Source: Armatimonadota bacterium (GTDB taxonomy: Bacteria > Armatimonadota > Fimbriimonadia > Fimbriimonadales > Fimbriimonadaceae). Taken from it: a stretch of DNA of 64,000 nucleotides. The stretch spans positions 372,001 through 436,000 of the forward strand of contig JAFLBD010000001.1 of assembly GCA_017303935.1 (NCBI GenBank). The letters run 5' to 3'. Shown one piece after another: positions 36,500 through 44,377 of this stretch (within the stretch, counting starts at the first letter, position 1; each line of letters opens with the position of its first letter). Made by a program: the position numbers and the translations under genes. Below the pieces are notes generated by a model that saw nothing but the letters and a program-made list of their open reading frames with translations, did not search any database and was not told where the DNA came from.

Positions 36500-36515
36500 A
36501 TACTATAAATACGCA
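36500..36515 (+). promoter_or_regulatory. Possible weak NrdR-box-like site ahead of nrdJ
   Basis: The 16 bp ATACTATAAATACGCA match the NrdR box at 10 positions, almost all in the left half. It sits between nrdR and the nrdJ start, upstream of a GAAGAGAAG ribosome site. No partner box is seen, so it may only be an AT-rich spacer. Confidence 0.25.
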
Positions 36516-36526
36516 CGGAAGAGAAG

Positions 36527-39500
36527 ATGAAAGTTGCAAGATATTTTACAAAGGAAGGCACCGGCCCATACGAGGGGATTGTATTTGAGGCCCGGTCCAG
36601 TGAGATTCGAAATCCAGACGGTTCAACCGTTTTTTCGATGAAGGACGTCATGGTTCCGAAGCAGTGGAGCCAGGTCGCCACGGATATTCTTGCCCAAAAG
36701 TACTTCCGAAAGGCTGGATTGCTGGACACTGACAACGGCGAGAAGCACCTGAGCCAATTTGGTGACGACCAAGCCGACCACGAAACCGACAGCCGCCAAG
36801 TATTCCATCGACTCGCCGGATGCTGGATGCATTGGGGTCAGAAGTTCGGCTACTTTGACGCTGAATCCGACGCTCAAGCGTTCTATGACGAGCTCGTGCG
36901 CATGCTCGCATTGCAAATCGCCGCGCCAAACAGTCCGCAGTGGTTCAACACTGGCTTGCACTACGCTTACGGCATCACAGGTACGGCGCAAGGGCACCAT
37001 TACGTCGATCCAGAGACGAATAAGCTAGCCAAGAGCAAGAACGCCTACGAGCGGCCACAGCCTCACGCTTGCTTCATCTTGAGCGTCAAGGACGACTTGG
37101 TGAACGAGGGCGGGATCATGGACCTATGGACCCGTGAAGCACGAATCTTTAAGTACGGCAGCGGTGTGGGGACCAATTTCAGCCGACTCCGCGCCGAAAA
37201 TGAGCGATTGAGCGGGGGCGGCAAGTCCAGCGGACTCATGAGCTTCTTGCGCGTAGGAGATCGAAGCGCTGGCGCGATCAAGAGTGGTGGCACCACCCGC
37301 CGAGCTGCAAAAATGGTCTGCCTCGATATCGATCATCCAGACATCGAAACCTTCATCAACTGGAAGGTGAAAGAAGAGCAGAAGGTTGCCGCGCTCGTGA
37401 CCGGCTCAATTCTAAATCAGCGGCATCTCAATGAGATCATTCGATGCTGCTGGGCGGGCACACGAACCGACGATCAAATGTCGCGAAATGTGCCGAACAC
37501 CGATCCTCGCACCAATCCAGAATTGCGAAAGGCGATCGCAGAAGCAAAGCTCGACGAGATCAGCCCGAACTACATTCAACGGGCCATTCAACTCGCGGGT
37601 AACGGCGCGACATCACTCGACTTCAAATCATTCGACACCGGCTACGAAAGCGAAGCCTACATGACCGTCAGCGGTCAGAACAGCAACAACTCGGTGCGGC
37701 TCAGTAACGAGTTCTTGGAGGCGGTCGAAAAGAATGGCGAGTGGAGTCTGATTGGACGAACAACGGGCAAACCAATTCGCACACTAGAAGCACGAGAATT
37801 GTGGGATCAAGTCTGCGAAGCCGCTTGGCAAAGCGCAGATCCAGGAACTCAATACGACACGACCATCAACGAATGGCACACCTGCCCGGAAAGCGGCCGC
37901 ATCAACGCGAGCAATCCATGCAGCGAGTACATGTTCCTCGACGACACCGCTTGCAACCTCGCCAGCATCAACTTGGTCAGCTTGTTCGACCAGAAAACCG
38001 GCCAATTCGACATTAAAGGTTACGAGCATGCGATTCGGCTATGGACTATGGTGCTCGAAATCAGCGTGCTGATGGCGCAGTTCCCAAGCAAAGAGATCGC
38101 GCAACTCAGCTACGACTTCCGAACCCTTGGATTGGGCTATGCGAACCTTGGCGCGCTCTTGATGCAGATGGCGATTCCTTATGACAGCTCACAAGGATTT
38201 GCGATTGCAGGCGCGCTAACAGCGATTATGGGTGGCGAGAGCTACGCCACCAGCGCTGAATTGGCGCGTGAGCTCGGCACCTTCCCCGGTTACGCCAAGA
38301 ACAAGGCGCACATGCTCCGCGTCATGCGCAACCACCGACGAGCGGCGTACAACGCACCAGATAGCGACTACGAAAAGCTCAGCATCAAGCCGGTTGGGAT
38401 CGATCCAGACGAGTGTCCAACCGATCTTTTGAAGGCGGCAAGGGAAGCTTGGGACCGCGCTGTTGAACTCGGCGAAGCGCACGGCTACCGAAACGCGCAG
38501 GTTACTGTGTTGGCGCCGACTGGCACCATCGGGCTGATCATGGACTGCGACACGACGGGCGTTGAGCCAGATTTCGCCTTGGTTAAGTTCAAGAAACTGG
38601 CCGGCGGCGGATATTTCAAGATCGTCAATCAATCGGTTCCGGTGGCATTGAAGAAGCTCGGCTACAGCAATGAGCAGATCGAGGACGTCGTTGCATACTG
38701 CGTTGGTCGAGGCACATTGAAGGGGGCGCCAGGCGTCAATCATGAAAGCCTGGCTGCTAAAGGTTTCACGCCAGAAATTCTGGAGAAGATCGAAAAGAGC
38801 CTTGACGGCGCGTTTGAGATCCAATTCGCGTTCAATAAATGGACTTTGGGCGAGGATTTCTGCAAGCAGTACCTCGGTTTTACCGACGCACAGCTGAACG
38901 ATTGGTCGTTCAACATGCTGGAATCACTCGGATTCAGCAAGGCCGAAATCGCAGAAGCGAACGACTATGTCTGCGGAACGATGACCATCGAAGGCGCGCC
39001 GCATCTCAACTTCGAGCACTATCCGATCTTTGATTGCGCGAACAAGTGCGGCAAGAAAGGTCAGCGCTACATCCACTACATGGGCCACATCCGAATGATG
39101 GCGGCGGCGCAACCGTTCCTCAGCGGCGCGATCAGCAAGACGATCAACCTTCCATCCGACGCGACCGTGCAAGATATCGAAACCGCGTACATGCAAAGCT
39201 GGAAGCTTGGCATCAAAGCCAACGCGCTGTATCGAGATGGCAGCAAACTCAGCCAACCGCTGAACGCAAGCACCGATGATGCAGCCGCGGCGATCCTTGA
39301 TGCAACACTAGATGACACCCACGAAGAATTCAGCCACCTTTCGCAGGCAGAACGGGTGGAACGAGTGGCAACCAAGCTGGTTTATCGTTATCTGGCCAAG
39401 CGGCGAATGATGCCAACGCGCCGAAAGGGATACACCCAAAAGGCGCGCATCGGCGGGCACAAGGTTTATGTCCGAACCGGCGAGTACAACGATGGAACGC

Positions 39501-40156
39501 TCGGCGAAATCTTCATCGATATGCACCGAGAAGGCGCCGCATACCGGTCGTTGATGAACTGTTTCGCGATCGCTGTGTCGCTCGGTTTGCAATATGGCGT
39601 GCCGCTCGAAGAGTTTGTCGAGGCGTTTGTGTTCACTCGGTTTGAACCGAACGGTCCTGTCACCGGGCACGACAATATCAAGATGTCCACGTCGGTGATC
39701 GACTACATCTTCCGCGAATTGGCGTTCAGCTATCTTGGTCGCAATGATTTGGTGCAGGTTAAACCAGAAGATCTGCGGTCCGATACCACCGGATCGCCGT
39801 CTCAGCTGCCCGATTTTGACGACGAAGAAGAAGGCGACGAGATCGAAGGCATGGTTCCGGGCGCAACTCGGGACGATAACGAGGCGCGAGGGTACAACCG
39901 GTCGCAGAACAGCCTGTTCGGAGACTCAGAACCTGCGCCGATCGTGCAAAGCAAGCAAGAATCGATCGCGCCAGCAAAAGCAGCGAAGGTTGTTGTGGCA
40001 GGGCCGATGGTTCGCACATTGAGCGAGCAACAGCGTGAGGCAAAGCTCAAGGGATACGAAGGAGATCCGTGTTCGGATTGCGGCGCGTTCACGCTCGTTC
40101 GCAACGGCGTCTGCCTCAAATGCAACACTTGCGGCAGTACTAGCGGTTGCAGCTAA
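36527..40156 (+). CDS. nrdJ: B12-dependent (class II) ribonucleotide reductase NrdJ
   Basis: Adenosylcobalamin-dependent reductase that makes deoxyribonucleotides with or without oxygen. Landmarks along the 1209 residues are [65 protein letters not shown], the active-site [18 protein letters not shown], and [20 protein letters not shown] long C-terminal extension ends in a zinc-ribbon-like [18 protein letters not shown] followed by CGSTSGC, which carries the redox cysteines used to re-reduce the active site in this group. There is no nrdB or nrdE/F in the window, consistent with class II. nrdR is directly upstream; a strong terminator follows. Confidence 0.97.
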   Translation: MKVARYFTKEGTGPYEGIVFEARSSEIRNPDGSTVFSMKDVMVPKQWSQVATDILAQKYFRKAGLLDTDNGEKHLSQFGDDQADHETDSRQVFHRLAGCWMHWGQKFGYFDAESDAQAFYDELVRMLALQIAAPNSPQWFNTGLHYAYGITGTAQGHHYVDPETNKLAKSKNAYERPQPHACFILSVKDDLVNEGGIMDLWTREARIFKYGSGVGTNFSRLRAENERLSGGGKSSGLMSFLRVGDRSAGAIKSGGTTRRAAKMVCLDIDHPDIETFINWKVKEEQKVAALVTGSILNQRHLNEIIRCCWAGTRTDDQMSRNVPNTDPRTNPELRKAIAEAKLDEISPNYIQRAIQLAGNGATSLDFKSFDTGYESEAYMTVSGQNSNNSVRLSNEFLEAVEKNGEWSLIGRTTGKPIRTLEARELWDQVCEAAWQSADPGTQYDTTINEWHTCPESGRINASNPCSEYMFLDDTACNLASINLVSLFDQKTGQFDIKGYEHAIRLWTMVLEISVLMAQFPSKEIAQLSYDFRTLGLGYANLGALLMQMAIPYDSSQGFAIAGALTAIMGGESYATSAELARELGTFPGYAKNKAHMLRVMRNHRRAAYNAPDSDYEKLSIKPVGIDPDECPTDLLKAAREAWDRAVELGEAHGYRNAQVTVLAPTGTIGLIMDCDTTGVEPDFALVKFKKLAGGGYFKIVNQSVPVALKKLGYSNEQIEDVVAYCVGRGTLKGAPGVNHESLAAKGFTPEILEKIEKSLDGAFEIQFAFNKWTLGEDFCKQYLGFTDAQLNDWSFNMLESLGFSKAEIAEANDYVCGTMTIEGAPHLNFEHYPIFDCANKCGKKGQRYIHYMGHIRMMAAAQPFLSGAISKTINLPSDATVQDIETAYMQSWKLGIKANALYRDGSKLSQPLNASTDDAAAAILDATLDDTHEEFSHLSQAERVERVATKLVYRYLAKRRMMPTRRKGYTQKARIGGHKVYVRTGEYNDGTLGEIFIDMHREGAAYRSLMNCFAIAVSLGLQYGVPLEEFVEAFVFTRFEPNGPVTGHDNIKMSTSVIDYIFRELAFSYLGRNDLVQVKPEDLRSDTTGSPSQLPDFDDEEEGDEIEGMVPGATRDDNEARGYNRSQNSLFGDSEPAPIVQSKQESIAPAKAAKVVVAGPMVRTLSEQQREAKLKGYEGDPCSDCGAFTLVRNGVCLKCNTCGSTSGCS

Positions 40157-40169
40157 GAATCAAATGACA

Positions 40170-40207
40170 AAACAGGCACGGCGAGTGATCGCCGTGCCTG
40201 TTTCTTT
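40170..40207. terminator. Strong hairpin terminator after nrdJ
   Basis: Perfect 15-bp arms (AAACAGGCACGGCGA and its complement) with loop GTGA, followed by TTTCTTTTT on the plus strand. It separates nrdJ from the convergent PEP-CTERM operon and can serve both. Confidence 0.93.
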
Positions 40208-40228
40208 TTACAACTCAGAAAGAAACGA

Positions 40229-41152
40229 TTACTTGCGGCGCCTTCGCAGCAACAATCCCGCCAATCCGACGCCAAATCCGAGATAAACGCCCGGTTCTGG
40301 AGCGATCATCACCGCAATGTCGCGCGGCTGCTGCAATATCCCGGTTCCGTAGGTACCTAACGTCCCGCCAACGCCAAGCGAACGGCGATACAACGCGCCG
40401 CTCGTATTCCCAAAATTGCGCCCAGAGGCGTAATAGGTGTTGCCGTGAGCAAAAGCAAGGCCCTTAATCACGCTCGCTTCGTCAACAGTATTCCAAGGCA
40501 TAGTGGAACCACTTGCGTACCCGCTGTGCGCGTAATGTACGCGGTTGTTTCCGCCGTCCGCCACTCCAAAATAGGTGCCATTCGCCATCATTTGGCCGTA
40601 TCCACCATTGGTCGTCGTCAAATAAGTGTTGATCACGGTCGCTGTGCCGCCCCAACTGGTCGTCGAATAAGAACGAACGCGCGATCCAGTAATATCTGCG
40701 GCCATCAAATTACCTTGGTACTTGGTGATGCCACCATAAACCGATGACGCAGGCATGAACATGCCGTTGTAGTACCCATCGAAGTTTGGAATAAAGCCGC
40801 CGAACCAGTTTAACGAGCTGGTAAATGTCCCCAAATTTTGTCCGGGCGCATACTCCGTCAAGTGCGTAATGTTGTAAACCCCAATCGCGTTGACCAAAGT
40901 GCCACTCCAGAGGTCAAATTGGAAGAAACCGTTTGCGGCGCCCACAAATAGCCGGTTATTGACCTTATCAATCTGGATGGACTGTGGATCAACCAGCGCG
41001 CCGTTGCCGATTGTGCCCAAATAGACCCCAGAATCGCCATCAAAGCGGTGGATGCTATCCGTGCCAACGTCTGCGACGAAAATCAAATCAAAAGTAGCGT
41101 GCGCTTGGCCAATAATCCCCAAGCTCATCCCAACGAGTAGCGTTCTCTTCAT
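40229..41152 (-). CDS. PEP-CTERM secreted repeat protein, paralogue 1
   Basis: A 307-residue exported protein. Signal peptide residues 1-20 (KRTLLVGMSLGIIGQAHA) are followed by FDLIFVADVGTDSIHRFDGD and SGVYLGTIGNGALVDPQS, an NHL/propeller-like module that tracks a value along a path. The C-terminus is a PEP-CTERM sorting signal: APEPG, a hydrophobic stretch (VYLGFGVGLAGLLL) and RRRRK, the substrate of an exosortase. No exosortase gene is in the window. Last of three tandem paralogues; its ATG overlaps the stop of the preceding gene by 4 bp, so the three form one operon. Ligand and role are unknown. Confidence 0.86.
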   Translation of the reverse strand: MKRTLLVGMSLGIIGQAHATFDLIFVADVGTDSIHRFDGDSGVYLGTIGNGALVDPQSIQIDKVNNRLFVGAANGFFQFDLWSGTLVNAIGVYNITHLTEYAPGQNLGTFTSSLNWFGGFIPNFDGYYNGMFMPASSVYGGITKYQGNLMAADITGSRVRSYSTTSWGGTATVINTYLTTTNGGYGQMMANGTYFGVADGGNNRVHYAHSGYASGSTMPWNTVDEASVIKGLAFAHGNTYYASGRNFGNTSGALYRRSLGVGGTLGTYGTGILQQPRDIAVMIAPEPGVYLGFGVGLAGLLLRRRRK

Positions 41153-42078
41153 GCTTTTTTCCTTTTCTTAAACAAAATACCCAAGATTCCTAACCCGATA
41201 GCGGCGAATTGTGCAGGCTCTGGAGCGGCGATTACGGCGACATCGCGAGGTTGTTGCAAAATCCCCGAGCCATAAGTGCCAAAGGTGCCGGGATATCCAG
41301 AGTTTCTGCGAACTAATAAGCCTGAAGTGTTTGCTGCATTCCTGCCCGAAGCATAATAAAATCCATTATGCGCAAATGCCGCACCCGATACCGAAACAAG
41401 TTCGGTAATTGGATTGAATCCCATAGTAGTGCCATCAGCCCACGCGACGGACGCCGTGTGAAGTCGATTGTTAACTCCGTCTGCCACGATGATTTGTCCG
41501 TTAGAATTAACTGAAAGCTGGCCCGTAATTCCTGTTGAAAACATATTATATGATTTGTTCAGGGTTGCGTTGCCGCCAAATCCGCCATAGTTATAGGTTC
41601 GAAGCCTCCCGTTTGTCGCATCCACGGCTAACAAAAAGTTGCCATACATTCCTATTCCGCCATATAGCGAAGTTGCCGGCATATTTTGTCCAATATATGC
41701 ACCATCAAAACCGAGATACATCCCAGCGAAGAAGTTTTGACTTGTGGAATAAGACCACATCATCTTATTCTCTGCTACATACATTGCATGGTGAGCATTT
41801 CCGGTAGATGTCATGTTCAACAAGTTGCCATTCCAAAGATTCATTTGGAAGACACCATTTCCTGCGGTAACCGTGATGCGATTGTTCGCTTGATCAATCG
41901 CCATGCTCATTGGATCGATCAAGAATCCCGCGCCAAACGAACCTAAATACACACCTGTATCGCCATCAAACCGGTGGATGGAGTCTGTTCCAGTGTCGGC
42001 GACGAAGACCAGATCAAAGCTCGCGAAGGCCGAAGTGCCCAAGCCAAAAACAGCAGCAATAGTCAGTAACCTTTTCAT
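41149..42078 (-). CDS. PEP-CTERM secreted repeat protein, paralogue 2
   Basis: Middle copy of the tandem trio, 309 residues. The signal peptide (KRLLTIAAVFGLGTSAFA) precedes FDLVFVADTGTDSIHRFDGD and TGVYLGSFGAGFLIDPMS, nearly identical to its neighbours, while the central part (residues about 95-250) has diverged. The C-terminal sorting signal is APEPAQFAAIGLGILGILF followed by KKRKK, with lysines in place of the arginine cluster. Base composition is visibly more AT-rich than in the flanking copies. It is 11 bp after paralogue 3 and overlaps paralogue 1 by 4 bp. Confidence 0.86.
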   Translation of the reverse strand: MKRLLTIAAVFGLGTSAFASFDLVFVADTGTDSIHRFDGDTGVYLGSFGAGFLIDPMSMAIDQANNRITVTAGNGVFQMNLWNGNLLNMTSTGNAHHAMYVAENKMMWSYSTSQNFFAGMYLGFDGAYIGQNMPATSLYGGIGMYGNFLLAVDATNGRLRTYNYGGFGGNATLNKSYNMFSTGITGQLSVNSNGQIIVADGVNNRLHTASVAWADGTTMGFNPITELVSVSGAAFAHNGFYYASGRNAANTSGLLVRRNSGYPGTFGTYGSGILQQPRDVAVIAAPEPAQFAAIGLGILGILFKKRKKA

Positions 42079-42089
42079 ATATAACTCGA

Positions 42090-43025
42090 TTATTTCTTAA
42101 CAGATCTGCGTCGGCGCAAAGCCAAACCGGCCAAACCAAGACCAAACGCAACATAAGCACCAGGTTCCGGAGCGGCGATCACAGCGATGTCGCGTGGATT
42201 TTGCAAAATCCCGTTTCCAAAAGTTCCAATAACGCTCGAACCACCCAAAGCGCGACGAGTGAGCAATCCACTCGTGTTAGCAGCATTGCGTCCTGCCGCA
42301 TAATACACAGAATTGTGGCCGAAACCAACACCGTAGACCGTCGAAAACTCTCCTAAAGACTGAGATATCAAAGTCGAACCGTAAGAAGTCGAAAAAGTGG
42401 CGTAGTTGATTTGATTTCCTAAGCCAGAGGCGAGAACAAATCCACCGAAACCGGCCGCAATCTGACCTGTCATTCCGGCTGCCGTTGCATTGTATGTGCC
42501 TAGTGTGGCGGTTGGATTATTAAACGTGTTGGCTAGCAAGGAATAGACAACACCCGTCGTCGAGTTAAGCGCTAAAAGATTTGTACTACTCCGCATCGTA
42601 ATTGCGCCCCACTGCGAACTTGATGGCACTGTCGTGCTCGAACCATAACCGTTAACAGGTTCCGTAAGGCTTCCCAGCCAACTATAATTGCCGTTCCAAG
42701 AAGTTAAGTACTTGCCGGCAGAATATTGGGTCATGTGGTTGGAAACCGTAATGGTGGAATACCCCATCATTGTGCCCGTCCATAGGTCATAAGTAAAAAT
42801 GCCATTAACAGCACCTACAATCAAGCGATTATTGGTTTGATCTACGACCAATGTATTCGGATCCGTAAGAGCACCCGCGCCCATCGAGCCCAGATATACG
42901 CCGCTGTCGGCATCAAATCGATGGATGCTATCCGTTCCCACATCCGCCACAAAAACAAGATCGAAGCTCGCCAAAGCCGCACTCGGCAGCACGCAAGCGG
43001 CACAAGCCAACGCAAAAAATCTCAT
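42090..43025 (-). CDS. PEP-CTERM secreted repeat protein, paralogue 3
   Basis: First gene of the operon on the minus strand, 311 residues. The signal peptide (RFFALACAACVLPSAALA) is followed by the shared FDLVFVADVGTDSIHRFDAD and SGVYLGSMGAGALTDPNT. The C-terminus is APEPGAYVAFGLGLAGLAL with RRRRSVKK. A TATACT hexamer (43034-43039) lies 8 nt before the ATG, so transcription probably starts at or just before the start codon; no good -35 is visible. Upstream, on the other side, is the 21-bp palindromic repeat array. Confidence 0.87.
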   Translation of the reverse strand: MRFFALACAACVLPSAALASFDLVFVADVGTDSIHRFDADSGVYLGSMGAGALTDPNTLVVDQTNNRLIVGAVNGIFTYDLWTGTMMGYSTITVSNHMTQYSAGKYLTSWNGNYSWLGSLTEPVNGYGSSTTVPSSSQWGAITMRSSTNLLALNSTTGVVYSLLANTFNNPTATLGTYNATAAGMTGQIAAGFGGFVLASGLGNQINYATFSTSYGSTLISQSLGEFSTVYGVGFGHNSVYYAAGRNAANTSGLLTRRALGGSSVIGTFGNGILQNPRDIAVIAAPEPGAYVAFGLGLAGLALRRRRSVKK

Positions 43026-43149
43026 ACACCCCTAGTATAAGCCAGTTTTGCTGGATTTGAGAGCCAAATTTTCAGGTTCTCGGTAAGTGCCCCGAGATGC
43101 CGCAAAATTCGCCGCTCGCTGATCAAGTGCAAGTTCGCGGGAACCTGGT
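43026..43149. other. Promoter region between the PEP-CTERM operon and the repeat array
   Basis: No gene is visible. It holds the -10-like TATACT of the PEP-CTERM operon (minus strand, 43034-43039). The short run AAATTCGCCG near 43105 recalls a piece of the repeat unit but is out of phase with the array that starts at 43150. Confidence 0.4.
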
Positions 43150-43527
43150 GAAATGGCCGAAAACGCATTTTGAAAAAAGAAAATATTCAGTGAAATCGCT
43201 CCATTACGATATGAAATCGGAGCAATACAACGTTGTATTAGCGCGTTTTCATATGAAATTGCCGGAAAAACACATGAAATCGCCGCGATTCGATATGAAT
43301 TCGCCGCGGTTTCACATTGAATAAAGAAAAATTTGAGTGAAAACGGAGCATTTTGATATCAAATCGGAGCGATTTTACATCGTATTGGAGCGATTTCATA
43401 TAAAAATGGAGCGATTTGATATAAAACCAGAGCGATTTCAATTCGTATCGCAGACTCTACTATAAGTAACGGACAGTGTTTATATGGAATCGCCGCGATA
43501 CCGAATGAAATGCCTCCAATCCGCAGA
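43150..43527. repeat. Array of about 18 tandem 21-bp palindromic units
   Basis: A diverged tandem repeat with a strict 21-bp period. Unit starts fall at 43150, 43171, 43192, 43213, 43234, 43255, 43276, 43297, 43318, 43339, 43360, 43381, 43402, 43423, 43444, 43465, 43486 and 43507. The consensus is a 7-bp arm GAAATCG, a 3-nt centre (mostly GAG or CCG), the complementary arm CGATTTC, and an ATAT linker, so each unit is an imperfect palindrome and so is the join. Best units are 43276, 43297, 43360, 43381 and 43402; 43171 and 43318 are the most decayed. Because 21 is a multiple of 3, short frames with a heptapeptide theme (MKSPRFD) appear on both strands, but stops and lack of codon bias argue against a gene. 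Function unknown. Confidence 0.9.
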
Positions 43528-43673
43528 ATGTCGGCTCTGCATCTGGCACGCGTCGGGCGTCGATTTCGCTAGTTTCCGAAAATTCCTGGCGGTTCGCCCT
43601 AAAGTACAAGAATAGCCGACCGAAGATATTCATAGCACCCGCAGGATTGTGCGGTGAACAGAGTAAAAGATTC

Positions 43674-44303
43674 ATGTCAAACTTTACACTTCCAACAGCT
43701 GAAGGCAACCTGATCGCCTTCTTCAACAACTTTTCGACCGCGATGGATGCCTACAGCGCCGCGCTCGGCTTTGATGCCGGCGATGAGGCCGCCTGCAAGG
43801 ACGCTTACGACGATTTCTTGGCGGATTTCAATGCTGCTGAAACAGCAAAGGCCGCTTATCGTGGTGCGGTGAGCACTAAATCGAAGCAACGCAAAACCAG
43901 CAGCGACATCGTTCGCGACTACGCCCAGCAGATCAAAAATAACCCTGCAGCGACGCCAGAAATTCTGACCGCGTTCGGCATTTCGACCACTCCTGCGGGA
44001 AGCGGACCAGTGGTGACGCCAACCAACTTTACGCCGAATCCGAGCGCAAATGGCATTTGCAAACTCACCTGGAACAAGGCGGGCAATGCGGCTGGAACGA
44101 CCTATGTGATCGAGTACAGCGCGAACGGATCGAGCTGGAATTTCCTCGGAACCACTACCGCGGCCAAGTTCACCGACACGAACGCGACCGCTGGTGTGGC
44201 ACGGTACTACCGAATTCGCGCGGCGCGATCGGGCAACAACAGCCCTTGGTCGTCCACCATCGCGATTTATCTGGGCGGATCTTCGCTCAGCCTCGCAGCT
44301 TAA
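43674..44303 (+). CDS. Helical N-terminus plus fibronectin type III domain protein
   Basis: A 209-residue protein with no signal peptide. The first about 105 residues are alpha-helical and alanine-rich (AYSAALGFDAGDEAACKDAY and onward), with a central NNPAATPEILTAFGI. After a Pro/Thr linker an FN3 domain follows (about 112-203), with KLTWNKAGNAAGTTYVIEYS, SWNFLGTT, RYYRIRAARS and NNSPWSSTIAI. Similar helix-plus-FN3 proteins of about 210 residues occur in many environmental bacteria with no known role. The ATG at 43674 is preferred over a TTG/ATG-like start 9 codons upstream. It is bracketed by the repeat array upstream and a strong terminator downstream. Confidence 0.8.
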   Translation: MSNFTLPTAEGNLIAFFNNFSTAMDAYSAALGFDAGDEAACKDAYDDFLADFNAAETAKAAYRGAVSTKSKQRKTSSDIVRDYAQQIKNNPAATPEILTAFGISTTPAGSGPVVTPTNFTPNPSANGICKLTWNKAGNAAGTTYVIEYSANGSSWNFLGTTTAAKFTDTNATAGVARYYRIRAARSGNNSPWSSTIAIYLGGSSLSLAA

Positions 44304-44325
44304 TACTTGACATTCACCACTTGGC

Positions 44326-44364
44326 CCCCGCTCGTTTGTTTCTTCGGAGCGGGGGTCCTTTTTA
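44326..44364 (+). terminator. Hairpin terminator after the FN3 gene
   Basis: Arms CCCCCGCTC (44326-44334) and GAGCGGGGG (44348-44356) with a 13-nt loop, followed by TCCTTTTT. It also faces the end of the convergent M14 carboxypeptidase gene. Confidence 0.9.
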
Positions 44365-44377
44365 TCTGTTTTACTAG

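Noticed and set aside
36488-36526. Cobalamin riboswitch before nrdJ
   Set aside because: The gap is 39 bp; a B12 riboswitch needs about 200 nt.
43238-43441. Minus-strand heptapeptide open frame as a gene
   Set aside because: It is a by-product of the 21-bp period; start lies inside the array and no ribosome site is seen.
43150-43527. CRISPR array
   Set aside because: Units are contiguous 21-bp copies with no spacers of unique sequence and no cas genes nearby.
43541-43560. Sigma-54 promoter (TGGCAC) ahead of the FN3 gene
   Set aside because: The -12 element (TTGCA) is missing at the right distance; no clean -24/-12 pair was found in the gaps examined.
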